Origin: Chloroflexota bacterium
Lineage (GTDB): Bacteria > Chloroflexota > UBA6077 > FW602-bin22 > CADDYW01
Reading direction: 5' to 3'
Length of the DNA stretch: 64,000 nt
NCBI GenBank assembly: GCA_021324795.1
Contig: JAJPIK010000093.1
Coordinates: 1 to 64,000 of the forward strand
This document shows, one piece after another, positions 26,201-35,426 of the stretch. Numbering within the stretch: the first letter of the stretch is position 1; every line of letters starts with the position of its first letter. The position numbers and the translations under genes are program-made. The notes beneath the pieces were generated by a model that was not told the origin of the DNA, did no database searches, and saw nothing but the letters and a program-made list of their open reading frames with translations.

Positions 26201-27109
26201 ATGCGTATCGTCCAATTCATCGTGGGATCCGGACTCCGACGAGTTGGCGTCGTCGAGAGGAATCGGGTCATTGACGTCACCAATCCCGCGAAGGGCCTGT
26301 GGTCATCACTCGACCTGATCGCCTGGGCCGACCGCGAGCGCCGCGACCTCGCGGCCGCGGTCCACGCCTTGGGTGCGACCGGCGGCCGATCGTACGCTCT
26401 CGCCGAGCTCGACCTACCGCCCAGCACCGCCAGCGCTTACCTCGACATTCCCCTTGATCCCCCGGAGGTCTGGGGCTGCGGCGTGACCTATCGCAAGAGC
26501 GCCGAATTCCGAGACGAAGAAACCGATCAGCCGAAGGGTATGTACGACTACGTCTACGCGGCACCGCGTCCGGAGATCTTCTTCAAGGCAACCGCGGCGC
26601 GCTGTGTCGGGCCGAACGCCACGATTGGCATTCGCTCGGACTCCCAGTTCACCGCTCCCGAGCCGGAGCTCGCCATCGTCGTCGGAAGTGATGGACGCAT
26701 TCTCGCCTACACCGTTGCCGACGACGTTTCGGCCTGGGATATCGAGCGCGAGAATCCGCTCTATCTGCCCCAATCCAAGATCTTCCAAGGCTGCTGTGCG
26801 CTGGGACCGTCCATGGTCACTCCGGACGAGGCGGGCAGTCCCTATGAGCTGACAGTGATCGGACGGATCTATCGTCACGGACGAGTAATCTTCGACGATC
26901 GCGCCGAGACCAGCCGCATCAAACGCAAGCTCGAAGAGCTTGTCACGTATTTGAGCCGCGACAATCCGATTCCGGCCGGCACGGTCATCTGCACTGGCAC
27001 CGGAGTCATTGTCTCAGCCGAGCACGCTCTCCAAGAGGGCGACGTCGTCGAGATCGAAGTACCGGGGATTGGCATACTCCGGAACCCGGCCCGCCGGCTC
27101 GGCAAATGA
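26201..27109 (+). CDS. FAH-family hydrolase/dehydratase
   Basis: A 302-residue fumarylacetoacetate-hydrolase-fold enzyme. The metal-binding core is APEPELAIVV and the product-binding region is GYVWGCGVTYRKSAE-like. The overall pattern is closest to 2-keto-3-deoxy-arabinonate dehydratase-like members, which would fit a sugar-acid route feeding central metabolism beside transaldolase. Other FAH reactions (acylpyruvate hydrolysis, decarboxylation) are equally possible from motifs. RBS AAGGATAGAG. Confidence 0.8.
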   Translation: MRIVQFIVGSGLRRVGVVERNRVIDVTNPAKGLWSSLDLIAWADRERRDLAAAVHALGATGGRSYALAELDLPPSTASAYLDIPLDPPEVWGCGVTYRKSAEFRDEETDQPKGMYDYVYAAPRPEIFFKATAARCVGPNATIGIRSDSQFTAPEPELAIVVGSDGRILAYTVADDVSAWDIERENPLYLPQSKIFQGCCALGPSMVTPDEAGSPYELTVIGRIYRHGRVIFDDRAETSRIKRKLEELVTYLSRDNPIPAGTVICTGTGVIVSAEHALQEGDVVEIEVPGIGILRNPARRLGK

Positions 27110-27137
27110 CGTCCCCCCTTTGAGGCACGGCCCGTCC

Positions 27138-27335
27138 GGAGGCGAGCGGTCGCCTCCGCTCGATCTTCGCCAGAGCACACTTCGCTTCCCTCCGGATCCA
27201 GGCTTGGGGATGGATAAGGAACGGCTCCAAGGCCAGCTTCGCCTTCCCAGCCTTGAGCCTTCCCAATCCGATGATGGTCTGCCCGGCGACCTGACCATCC
27301 GCGAGCATCTCAATGAGAATATCTGAGAATGTCAA
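27138..27335 (-). pseudogene. Possible HEAT-repeat protein remnant
   Basis: About 65 residues on the minus strand from a TTG at 27335 read as one to two HEAT/PBS-lyase repeats: IIGLGRLKAGKAKLALEPFL then AWIRREAKCALAKIERR. Beyond that the frame loses repeat character and runs into the end of the FAH gene. There is no RBS. Either a fragment of a lost gene or a very small repeat protein. The rest of 27110-27560 shows nothing else recognisable. Confidence 0.35.
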
Positions 27336-27559
27336 CGGCGCGGATCCCGCATGTTGCCAGGGGCTACGACCAGCATCTCCCGCGCTCGTCCATGACTTCG
27401 GTCCCGGAGCAAGATGGATGATGTTTGGTCATAGCAGAACCCGCTTCAGGATGATCGCCCAGGGAAGATTGGGGAGTGAGCGCAAGCCTCCTTGCCGCGG
27501 ATGCTGGACCTGGTTGCAGTGAAGGCAAAACGTCATAGTCAAATCGCCTTGACACGACG

Positions 27560-28369
27560 TTATTGCCGACCCGCGGTAATTTTTTCGCGGATCCGGACCG
27601 TTTGCTCTCCGGGCGCGAGGTCCAGCTCTTTCCGCAGGGTTTGGACACACAGATCGTACCAATGTACAGCCTGACTGATCTGGCCAAGCTGAGCGTAGCA
27701 ACGCATGAGCCGACAGTAGGCATCTTCCCGACACGGATCTTTTTCCAGGATCCGGTGACAACGGACGATGCAACCGGTCGGATCTCCACGCTGAAGACAG
27801 GCATCAGCGAGACGTGTCACGACCATGAGATACTGGTCTTTGAGTTCCTCGCGTCGTAGTAAGGTCCAATCTTCGTAAAGGTCCTCGACAAGGTAATCGT
27901 CCCGATAGAGTAGCTCGGCGGCTTCGTAACAGCGGAAAGCTTCCGACAGGTGGTGCTGACGCTCCAAGCGAAGGCCGGCTTCAAAGTTCTCAGAAAATGC
28001 CTCGACGTCAATCCACAGATCAGCAGCAGCGTGATTCAAGGAAATGTTCGTACCGTCAAAGGTGACGTAGTCGACCGGGGCGTCAGTGCTATCGCACGAT
28101 CGCCCTAGGGCCTGACGGAGGGCATGCAGTGTGACCCGGAGACAATTACTCGCAGCGCGTGTGTCCGATTCCGGCCAGAGAAGTTCGACGAGGACGTCGC
28201 GGTGCACCGGATGGCGACGATCTACCAGGTATTTCAGCAGCATCCGCGCTTTGTCGCGACGCCATTCGTTGATTGGCTCTCCGCCACGCCGCACCTCGAA
28301 CCGACCAAAGCAGTAGATCTGAAGTGAAGGGCTGCTTTCCGCCGACTGATCGCGAATCCTTTTGTTCAC
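27560..28369 (-). CDS. SARP/BTAD-family transcriptional activator
   Basis: An OmpR-type winged helix (IYCFGRFEVRRGGEPINEW to LRVTLHALRQAL) is followed by a BTAD tetratricopeptide-like domain (YEAAELLYRDDYLVEDLYED to LCVQTLRKELDLAPG), the architecture of SARP regulators. The start is placed at GTG 28369. The open frame continues to an ATG at 28573, but that stretch holds a perfect hairpin and no family similarity. It is divergent from the injection-system locus, whose upstream region has 11-bp-spaced heptamer repeats of the SARP type. It is therefore the likely pathway-specific activator. Confidence 0.8.
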   Translation of the reverse strand: MNKRIRDQSAESSPSLQIYCFGRFEVRRGGEPINEWRRDKARMLLKYLVDRRHPVHRDVLVELLWPESDTRAASNCLRVTLHALRQALGRSCDSTDAPVDYVTFDGTNISLNHAAADLWIDVEAFSENFEAGLRLERQHHLSEAFRCYEAAELLYRDDYLVEDLYEDWTLLRREELKDQYLMVVTRLADACLQRGDPTGCIVRCHRILEKDPCREDAYCRLMRCYAQLGQISQAVHWYDLCVQTLRKELDLAPGEQTVRIREKITAGRQ

Positions 28370-28502
28370 CCCAACGCGGATCTTGGGCGTAGCTGGACCA
28401 CGGCTGGCCTGGACAGAGCGCGGAGCACGCCGCCCAGGTAGGTTCTGCCTTCGCGACCGTTCGGAAGGCACGCGGGGTGAATGGCAGCGTCGCTTACAAG
28501 CT

Positions 28503-28520
28503 GCCGACGGCAACGTCGGC
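28503..28520. repeat. Small GNRA hairpin
   Basis: GCCGACG-GCAA-CGTCGGC, a perfect 7-bp stem with a GCAA tetraloop, in the gap between the SARP gene and the injection-system locus. It argues that this stretch is not coding. Confidence 0.5.
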
Positions 28521-28729
28521 CTACTGAGCGCATAGAGAAGCCAATACAACGCCAGCTTAGAATTGAACTTCATGATCGTCTCAGCCGGAATTGGCGAGAG
28601 TCTGACTTACAGTCGTCAGGAATGCGACGCTATGGAGGAAATCCCAGCCCGAAAAAGCTCGACGGAAATACCGTTAGTCCGATTGCGTGCTGATCATAGC
28701 ACATGGATCAGCCCGGTGTACAGCTTGCC

Positions 28730-28760
28730 TTGTAATTTTTTTGTAATGCAATAATGTAAT
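28730..28760. promoter_or_regulatory. Heptamer direct repeats, candidate SARP-binding site
   Basis: TTGTAAT at 28730-28736 and again at 28741-28747 (11-bp period), then ATGTAAT at 28754-28760. The block is strikingly AT-rich in GC-rich surroundings. SARP regulators bind heptamer direct repeats with 11-bp spacing next to the -10. It lies about 80 bp upstream of the first injection-system gene. Confidence 0.6.
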
Positions 28761-28837
28761 GCCCTGGTTACGTGATCGGAGTATGCTCAGGCCTAGCACG
28801 GAGGTCGCTTCCAAGAGGTTGAAGGAGCGGGGTATTG

Positions 28838-30451
28838 ATGAAGAAAGCGGCCTGGCATCTCCTTTTCGCAGTAGTCGCGCTCATAGCTATGAGCATCAGC
28901 TTGGCCCCGGCCTTCGCAGCGACCAGTCAGGGCGTTGCCGCCGATCCCGACGATCCGCGCGCCTTCTCACAGACTGGCTACCGGATCGACAATGACAAGT
29001 TCTGGGACTACTTTCAACACCGGGGTGGCATCAATAACTTCGGCTACCCGGTCAGCCGCACCTTCCAGCTCCTTGGTCACCAGGTTCAGATCTTCCAACG
29101 GCGTGTCCTTGAGATTGAGCCGGACGGCAGCGTTGGCCAGTTAAACCTGTTGGATAACTCACTGATGCCGTACACAACGATCAACGGCGCAACCTTTCCC
29201 GCGACCGATCCCAACCTAATCAAGACCGCGCCCGCCGTCGGCTCGCCCAATTACTCCAGCGCGATCATCAATTGGATTGAGCAAACGTCGCCGAACACGC
29301 TTTATGGCATGCCGGTCAACTTCTTCAAGACGTTTTATAATACGGTATCCTTAAGCGTCGCCTATCCCAACGGCGGGGGTGATCCGAACTCGATTCCCGG
29401 CCTCGACCTCGAGATGTGGGGTGTACCGCTAAGCCCGCCGACCAGCGACCCGCACAATAGCAACTTTGTCTACCAGCGCTTCCAACGCGGCATCATGATG
29501 TACGACAACAGCTGCAAGTGCACCCAGGGCGTGCTCCTGGGCGATTACTTCAAGTCGATTATAACCGGCAACAATTTGCCAGCCGACCTCGCGACCCAAG
29601 CGGCAGCCAGCCCTTTCTTCAAGCAGTACAATAACGCGAACCCGAACGGTTTGAACAACCCCGACGCTCTGCCCAATACGAATATGAAGGACGCGTTCGT
29701 TACTGAGGTTGGAGCTCCAAGTGCAGCTCCAACGGCAGTTCCTACCGCCGCGCCGACTCCCGTGCCAACCGCGGTGCCGACTCCCGTGCCGACCATGGCG
29801 CCCACGCGCGTGCCGACCCCGGTCCCGACCACGGTGCCAACCGTGGCCGCGCCGCCAACTCCGACGCCCGCGAACCAGGGGCCATTGCTCGCAGCAGCAG
29901 CCGGCCTCGGGCTCGTGGCGTTCATCGGAATCGTGGTCGGGGTGGTGATGTTATCTTCGCGCCGCCCACCCGCACCGCAGGCACCGCAGGCGCCACCGGC
30001 CCCCTCGCCGGCTCCTCCCTCTCTACCTCCTCGCAGCGACGCGACCGAGGTCATCGATCGAACCGAGGTGATGGATCGAACGGTGGTCTCGGCGCCCGTC
30101 GACGATGGGGCAACTCTTATCGCGGGGCCAGGGCGCCAGCCGCCATCCCTGCCCAAGGGCAAACTCCACATCGTCCAGCTTGGGACAGAGAGCGAGGTCA
30201 TTCTCAGCCAGTCGGAGACCGTCCTCGGCAGAGAGGCGTCGAACCCGGTCGTTCTCAAGGATCCGCTGGCTTCGCGCCGGCACGCTCGGATCATTCTCGA
30301 GAACGGTGATTACTGGATTGAAGATCTCAAGAGTCTGAACGGCACTCGCGTCAATGGCGAAGTTCTCAGTGAACGTCGGAAATTGGCGTCCAATGATCAG
30401 ATCAAAATCGGCGATATCGTGCTCACTTTCATGCTCGAAAGCGGCAAGTAG
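28838..30451 (+). CDS. Secreted-domain / transmembrane protein with cytoplasmic FHA domain
   Basis: 537 residues in five parts. A signal peptide (about 1-28) leads an extracellular module found in Chloroflexota exported proteins, with RGGINNFGYPVSRTF and IFQRRVLEI (about 40-270). Next come a Pro-Thr stalk of VPTPVPT repeats (about 290-345), a transmembrane helix (about 350-374), and a C-terminal FHA domain with VLGREASNPVV, SRRHARI and LNGTRVNG (about 435-537). FHA binds phosphothreonine and would face the cytoplasm. First gene of the injection-system operon, RBS AAGGAG. Candidate membrane docking or signalling protein. Confidence 0.8.
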   Translation: MKKAAWHLLFAVVALIAMSISLAPAFAATSQGVAADPDDPRAFSQTGYRIDNDKFWDYFQHRGGINNFGYPVSRTFQLLGHQVQIFQRRVLEIEPDGSVGQLNLLDNSLMPYTTINGATFPATDPNLIKTAPAVGSPNYSSAIINWIEQTSPNTLYGMPVNFFKTFYNTVSLSVAYPNGGGDPNSIPGLDLEMWGVPLSPPTSDPHNSNFVYQRFQRGIMMYDNSCKCTQGVLLGDYFKSIITGNNLPADLATQAAASPFFKQYNNANPNGLNNPDALPNTNMKDAFVTEVGAPSAAPTAVPTAAPTPVPTAVPTPVPTMAPTRVPTPVPTTVPTVAAPPTPTPANQGPLLAAAAGLGLVAFIGIVVGVVMLSSRRPPAPQAPQAPPAPSPAPPSLPPRSDATEVIDRTEVMDRTVVSAPVDDGATLIAGPGRQPPSLPKGKLHIVQLGTESEVILSQSETVLGREASNPVVLKDPLASRRHARIILENGDYWIEDLKSLNGTRVNGEVLSERRKLASNDQIKIGDIVLTFMLESGK

Positions 30452-30461
30452 AGGTAATCTC

Positions 30462-31205
30462 ATGGCTAAGAAATCCGTCCCAGACACTCGGCGGGCACGC
30501 CGTGAGCCGGCTCCGTCGTCCAGCCGTGATTCGAGCACGGCCGGACCGGAGATCGAGGCAGCGCCTGCCCCGGGGCTCCGACCGACAGTGGGGAATCAAG
30601 CCATGCAGCGTCTGCTCGGTAGCGACGATCTCGACGGTGCCCTCTCGCCGGGAGTGATCCAGGAGGTACAGCGGACGTTGGGAAACCAAGCCGTGCAGCG
30701 ACTTCTCAACGCGGCGATTCAGAGGTCGCCAACGGGCGCCTGGCCAACTGAAGATCTTGGCCAAAGCATCCGCGCGGAAGCAGGCCATGGGCAACCACTT
30801 GACTCGGGCGTTCGGCAATCGCTCGAGAGTGGGCTCGGCGCTGATTTGTCGAGCGTGCGTGTCCACACCGACCACCGGGCCGACCACCTGTCCCGCGCGG
30901 TGAACGCCGTCGCCTTCACGTCCGGAAGTGACATTTTCTTTCGCTCGGGAACGTATAATCCGGGCTCGCCGAGCGGCATGCATCTCCTAGCGCACGAAGT
31001 GACGCACGTCGTTCAGCAAGCCTCCGGACCAGTCGCCGCCACACCGGTGCCCGGCGGAATCTCACTGAGCGACCCGGGCGACCGCTTTGAGCAGGCGGCT
31101 GAGCAGACCGCGACGCAAATGGCGCAGCGCCTGCGGGCCAACGACGCATCGACAGAAGCGGCTTCTCCCTCGGAGGATACCCAACAAGGACTCGCTATCG
31201 AGTGA
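30462..31205 (+). CDS. DUF4157 (eCIS-associated) protein with HEVTH motif
   Basis: A 247-residue protein. The DUF4157 domain runs about residues 108-187, from GHGQPLDSGVRQSLESGLG to AHEVTHVVQQ; HEVTH at 178-182 is a possible zinc-metallopeptidase HExxH. The N-terminus is disordered and carries two copies of GNQAxQRLL (44-52 and 74-82), a motif recurrent in proteins of eCIS loci. DUF4157 is a known marker of eCIS-associated cargo or processing proteins. It starts 11 bp after the FHA gene. Whether it is cargo, a maturation protease or a scaffold is open. Confidence 0.85.
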   Translation: MAKKSVPDTRRARREPAPSSSRDSSTAGPEIEAAPAPGLRPTVGNQAMQRLLGSDDLDGALSPGVIQEVQRTLGNQAVQRLLNAAIQRSPTGAWPTEDLGQSIRAEAGHGQPLDSGVRQSLESGLGADLSSVRVHTDHRADHLSRAVNAVAFTSGSDIFFRSGTYNPGSPSGMHLLAHEVTHVVQQASGPVAATPVPGGISLSDPGDRFEQAAEQTATQMAQRLRANDASTEAASPSEDTQQGLAIE

Positions 31206-31246
31206 GGGTAGCGCGTAACCAGGGATGGGGGATGGGGAGAACACGC

Positions 31247-33379
31247 ATGACGATGATCGCGTCGACGGCGAGCTTTCCGCGAGACGGGCTTCGGGCCGCC
31301 CTGCGGCGACTCGACCTCCGCTTGCGCGAAGCTACTGCGACGTTCCGTGAAGAGGTTGCCGCGCGAGGGGCTGACCCTTACCGGGGGATGTACGTCTCTG
31401 ATTCCGAAGTCGATGGGCTCCTGGGCGAGCTGCCACCCAGCGAAGCCGCGCGGGAACTGCTCGGTGAGCCGCTTGGCAGACTGACTCCTCGGATGGCGGA
31501 CTTAGCAGATCGGTTCGGACTGGACGACTTCGAGCAAGAAGTATTGCTCATCTGCCTGGCTCCGGAGGTCGATTTGCGCTACGAGCGCCTCTACGCCTAC
31601 CTCCACGACGACCTGACCCGACGGCGCCCCACCGCCGATCTGATCCTCCGGATTCTCATTCCGTGCTCGGAAGAGCGACTGGCCCACCGCGCGCAGCTCA
31701 GTCCGGACGGTCGCCTCCTCGCCAGCGGCCTGCTCAGCATGGCCGATGAAGCCGCGGAAACACTCCCGCTGCTCGCCCGCTCGCTCCGAATCGACCAGCG
31801 GATTGTCGACTTTCTACTAGGCTCAGACCAGCTTGACCGCCGTATCGCTTCTTTTACCCAGTTGTTCCCACGGCATGCAGGCGCGCCAGGATCGATCGTT
31901 CCTGCCGAATTCGTGCATGGCCTGTCTCGCTTGCTCACCCGCGGTGATCCATCCCCGGCCCATCCCCCGGCCCCGTTGATTTATCTTCAGGGAGGAACCG
32001 ACGCAAGTCGACGATCGAGCCTGATTGCCGCCTGCGCTGCATCAGGCACACCGCTGCTCCTGGTCGATCTACCCGAGCTGGTGGCACGCCCCAAGCCCGA
32101 TCTCGAGCTTGCCCACGTCCAGCGGGAAGCCCGCCTTCAAGACGCGGTGCTCGCCTTCGATGGCTTCGACGCGGCGTTGACCGAAGAGCCGGAGCTGAGC
32201 CCGTTCCGGGCTAGTCTGCGCGCGTTTTTACGAAGCACGAGTGGCCCACTGATTCTGCTCGGTAGCAAGCCCTGGGAGCCGACAACCTGGTTGAAGGGGA
32301 CTGGAGCCTTACGCCTGGAGCTGCCAGCCGTCACTCCGGCCGCGCGTCTTGAACCGTGGTTACGCCAGTTCGCCAACCATCTGCCGCCCAAGCGAGTTGC
32401 CGAGCTGGCAGCGCGCTTTCGCCTGGACGAAGAACAGATCCGAGCGGTCCGAGACACCGCCCGCCTTCGCGCAGCCTGGCGTGGCCATGACGACGCCAGT
32501 GGTGAGGACGTCTGGGAAGCGGCGCGGGCAATCGGGGCACCGCCATTAGAAGGGCTCGGGCGAAAGATCGAGCCGCGCTATGGCTGGGATGACATTGTCT
32601 TGACAGGAGATGGGCTTACTCAATTGCGGGAGATCTGCGCGCGAGCGCGGAATCAGCTCATCGTGCTCGACCGCTGGGGTTTCGGCCACAAGCACGTGCG
32701 ACGAACCGGTCTGACGGCCCTCTTCGCCGGGCAACCTGGTACTGGCAAGACCATGGCCGCGGAGATCATCGCCGGTGCACTTGGCCTCGATCTCTACCGG
32801 ATCGATCTCTCCGCCGTGGTGAGCAAGTACATCGGCGAGACCGAGAAAAATCTCGAGCGCATTTTCCGAGCGGCCGATCAGGGCGACGCCGTGCTCTTGT
32901 TTGACGAGGCCGATGCCCTTTTTGGCAAGCGCTCAGACGTGAAGGATGCCCACGACCGCTACGCCAACGTCGAGATTGCCTACCTTCTCCAGCGGTTGGA
33001 AGAGTACAATGGGCTGGCGATCTTGACGACCAACCTGCGCGGGAACCTCGACGAGGCTTTCGTCCGGCGACTCGATTTTGCCCTGGAGTTTCCCATGCCC
33101 GAGGAAGCCGAGCGACTGAAAATTTGGGAGCACGCCCTTCCCGCCGAGGCTCCGCGCGCCCCGGACATTGATCTGCCTTTCCTGGCTCGCCAGTTTCGCT
33201 TGGCTGGTGGCCACATTCGCAATATCGCGCTCACCGCTGCCTTCCTCGCCGCCGACGAAGGCGACGTCATCGCCATGAAGCACCTGGTGCGGGCAACCCG
33301 CCGCGAGTACCAGAAGATCGGGAAGTTGGTTGCTGCGAGCGACTTCGAGCGCTACTACGACTTATTGAAAGATTCCTGA
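31247..33379 (+). CDS. eCIS AAA+ ATPase (Afp15-like)
   Basis: About 710 residues. The N-terminal 440 residues are a helical CIS-associated region. The C-terminal AAA+ module has Walker A AGQPGTGKTMAAE (near 493), Walker B LLFDEADALFG (near 550), sensor-1 ILTTN and the arginine-finger region NLDEAFVRRLDF. It matches the conserved AAA+ proteins of eCIS loci, thought to act in assembly or disassembly. The start at 31247 (MTMIAS) follows GGGGAGA; a GTG at 31202 overlapping the previous stop is the alternative. Confidence 0.88.
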   Translation: MTMIASTASFPRDGLRAALRRLDLRLREATATFREEVAARGADPYRGMYVSDSEVDGLLGELPPSEAARELLGEPLGRLTPRMADLADRFGLDDFEQEVLLICLAPEVDLRYERLYAYLHDDLTRRRPTADLILRILIPCSEERLAHRAQLSPDGRLLASGLLSMADEAAETLPLLARSLRIDQRIVDFLLGSDQLDRRIASFTQLFPRHAGAPGSIVPAEFVHGLSRLLTRGDPSPAHPPAPLIYLQGGTDASRRSSLIAACAASGTPLLLVDLPELVARPKPDLELAHVQREARLQDAVLAFDGFDAALTEEPELSPFRASLRAFLRSTSGPLILLGSKPWEPTTWLKGTGALRLELPAVTPAARLEPWLRQFANHLPPKRVAELAARFRLDEEQIRAVRDTARLRAAWRGHDDASGEDVWEAARAIGAPPLEGLGRKIEPRYGWDDIVLTGDGLTQLREICARARNQLIVLDRWGFGHKHVRRTGLTALFAGQPGTGKTMAAEIIAGALGLDLYRIDLSAVVSKYIGETEKNLERIFRAADQGDAVLLFDEADALFGKRSDVKDAHDRYANVEIAYLLQRLEEYNGLAILTTNLRGNLDEAFVRRLDFALEFPMPEEAERLKIWEHALPAEAPRAPDIDLPFLARQFRLAGGHIRNIALTAAFLAADEGDVIAMKHLVRATRREYQKIGKLVAASDFERYYDLLKDS

Positions 33380-33388
33380 GGAGAACGG

Positions 33389-34498
33389 ATGCAGCGCATT
33401 CCACTCGTCCCCGTCGATCAGAATGGCATCCCGGCCCAGCCAGTCGTTCTTAGCTTCGCCGAAGCGCAGGAGTCTCCGTGCGCCAATTGCGCGACGTCGC
33501 CTTGCTGCTCCTACGTCCATTTGGACACCCTTCAGCTCGACACGCTTGTCGACCTCGATTACATCCTGTATCTCCTGAACTTTGATCGGATCGAGCTCGG
33601 CCTCCATGCCAACGGATCCTGGAAAGTCTACTACCATTACCCGTGTCAATTTCTCGATCGTCGCGACTTCAGTTGCCGCGTGCACAATACCTCACGCCAG
33701 CCAAGTGTCTGCGTGAACTATAATCCCTATAACTGCTGGTACAAGCGTAATCTCACCCAGGGCGACACCCAGGAATTTCTCCGTATCGATCGGCGCCGGA
33801 TGGAGTTCATTCGAGACCGGCTCACTTTCGACGAGTCCCGCCGGATCGTGGACGTCCCGTCTTGGCCGACGTTGCTGGCCGGCTTCGCCGACCTACCGGT
33901 CCCGCCGATCGACCAGTTTGCCGACTCCGAAGTGGTTACTGACGTTTGGCTCTCGGAGGATGGCACTCCACGCCGGACGTACGCTTACGATAGCGAGGCG
34001 GTGCAGAATCCCTGCAGTACCTGCCACGCCTATTGTTGCACGACCCTGATCTTTCCCCGGCCAGCGCCGGACAACGCCAACAAGCTGGACTTCTATCAGT
34101 ACTTGCTCGGCTTCCCAGACCTGGAGATCGGCATCTCTGGTAGGACCTGGTCGGTCATCGTCCGGGTGCGCTGTCACCATCTCGACGGAAACCGTTGCGC
34201 GGTCTATGGGAAACCAGAGCGGCCGCTCCGCTGCCGCTATTACGATGCCTTGAGCTGCACCTACCGGCCCCGCTTCGGCGAGCCCCGTCCGGACCAGTAC
34301 CTGCGGATTCGCCTCGCGCAGTTTCCATGGTTGGCCGAGTGCTTTCAATTTGATCGAAATGGCCACGTCGTCGAGCTACCGCCGATGGAGGTGATTCGAG
34401 AGCACCTCGAGGCCCGTAGCCGATACGCCTCTCTGGCAGCAAGCAGGGGAGAGGCAGGGAGTGAGGGAATTCCCGTGGAGGGAATCAGTGTTCGCTGA
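33389..34498 (+). CDS. Tandem YkgJ-like cysteine-cluster protein
   Basis: 369 residues made of two copies of a metal-cluster domain. In copy 1 the cysteines are 31, 34, 39, 40, 86, 96, 108 and 116. In copy 2 they are 209, 212, 216, 217, 262, 270, 282 and 290. The shared pattern is PCxxCx(3-4)CC, then YLLxF, CxxLD, and RPxxCxxYxxxxC, as in the YkgJ/UPF0153 family, which binds zinc or an iron-sulfur cluster. It lies between the AAA+ and cap genes, overlapping the latter by 11 bp. Its role in the particle is unknown. Confidence 0.7.
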   Translation: MQRIPLVPVDQNGIPAQPVVLSFAEAQESPCANCATSPCCSYVHLDTLQLDTLVDLDYILYLLNFDRIELGLHANGSWKVYYHYPCQFLDRRDFSCRVHNTSRQPSVCVNYNPYNCWYKRNLTQGDTQEFLRIDRRRMEFIRDRLTFDESRRIVDVPSWPTLLAGFADLPVPPIDQFADSEVVTDVWLSEDGTPRRTYAYDSEAVQNPCSTCHAYCCTTLIFPRPAPDNANKLDFYQYLLGFPDLEIGISGRTWSVIVRVRCHHLDGNRCAVYGKPERPLRCRYYDALSCTYRPRFGEPRPDQYLRIRLAQFPWLAECFQFDRNGHVVELPPMEVIREHLEARSRYASLAASRGEAGSEGIPVEGISVR

Positions 34499-35309
34499 CC
34501 TTGACGAGACGATCCGGCGGCTGCTGATTCGGGAGGTGCCGCTGGACCCGAGTGAGATCGACGTCAGCTTTGCCACGCCGGACCGGGAGTGGTCGAGTCG
34601 GTTAACTCGACCGACGGTGAACTGCTTTCTCTGCGACGTGCGCGAGAATCTAAAGCTGCGAAACACTGAAAGGCAGGTCCGGCGTGATGGCAACAACCGC
34701 GTGGCCACTGCTCGAGCGCCGGTACGGATCGACGCCACCTACCAGCTCACGACCTGGGCGCGGGCGCCCGAGGATGAGCATCAGCTCCTCTGGCGAGTGT
34801 TGGCCGCGGTCATCCGTTACCCTATCCTACCGAGCGAGCTGCTTCAAGGAAGCCTGAAAGAGCAGCCGCTCGCGATCCCCACCTCGGTTGGCCACCCCGA
34901 CCAGATGCCGGCGAATTTTGCCGACCTCTGGCAAGCCCTGGACAATCGGATCCGGCCGGTCGTGAGTTACGTCGTGACCCTCGCGCTGGAACCGGAAGCG
35001 GTCGTCACGACCCCGCTCGTCCTCAAAGCGCCGGTGATCCGCGTCTCCAACGTCGCTCCGGGCGAGGACGGCGTCGCGCTCCGGATCCGGGGCCGAGTGC
35101 TCGATCGCCAGGACCGGTCACGCCGAGTGGCTGGCGCCTTGGTGCTGCTTCAAGAGACGGGAGACCGAACGATCACCGACGAGGAAGGTCACTTCACGTT
35201 TGGCGGTGTTCCCCGTGGCACGGTCACACTCATCATCCGGGCGGTTGGACGGGAGGAGATCATCCGACCCGTCCAGGTTCCGTCCCCATCCTACGACGTG
35301 GAGGTTTGA
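34488..35309 (+). CDS. DUF4255 tail-terminator/cap protein (Afp16-like)
   Basis: About 273 residues. The N-terminal 185 residues (FADLDETIRRLL, IDVSFATPDREW) match the DUF4255 cap family that ends the tube/sheath. The C-terminal 90 residues (AGALVLLQETGDRTITDEEG, FTFGGVPRGTVTLIIRA) form a carboxypeptidase-regulatory-like beta-sandwich. The start is GTG 34488 with GGAGGG six bases upstream, overlapping the preceding stop by 11 bp; an upstream GTG at 34461 lacks an RBS. About 120 non-coding bases separate it from the sheath gene. Confidence 0.85.
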   Translation: MFADLDETIRRLLIREVPLDPSEIDVSFATPDREWSSRLTRPTVNCFLCDVRENLKLRNTERQVRRDGNNRVATARAPVRIDATYQLTTWARAPEDEHQLLWRVLAAVIRYPILPSELLQGSLKEQPLAIPTSVGHPDQMPANFADLWQALDNRIRPVVSYVVTLALEPEAVVTTPLVLKAPVIRVSNVAPGEDGVALRIRGRVLDRQDRSRRVAGALVLLQETGDRTITDEEGHFTFGGVPRGTVTLIIRAVGREEIIRPVQVPSPSYDVEV

Positions 35310-35426
35310 TCAATCAGAGAGAAAGCGACATTCGGAACAACCGGAACAACACCGTTCACGCTGGTCACGAGATCCGAAAGTAACCCGCTCCAAAAGAGGG
35401 AACGGGAAGGGGAGAAGAGGACATAG

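Noticed and set aside
28370-28573. N-terminal extension of the SARP regulator to an ATG at 28573
   Set aside because: The stretch contains a perfect GCAA-loop hairpin, no RBS and no family similarity; a start near the wHTH domain is more likely.
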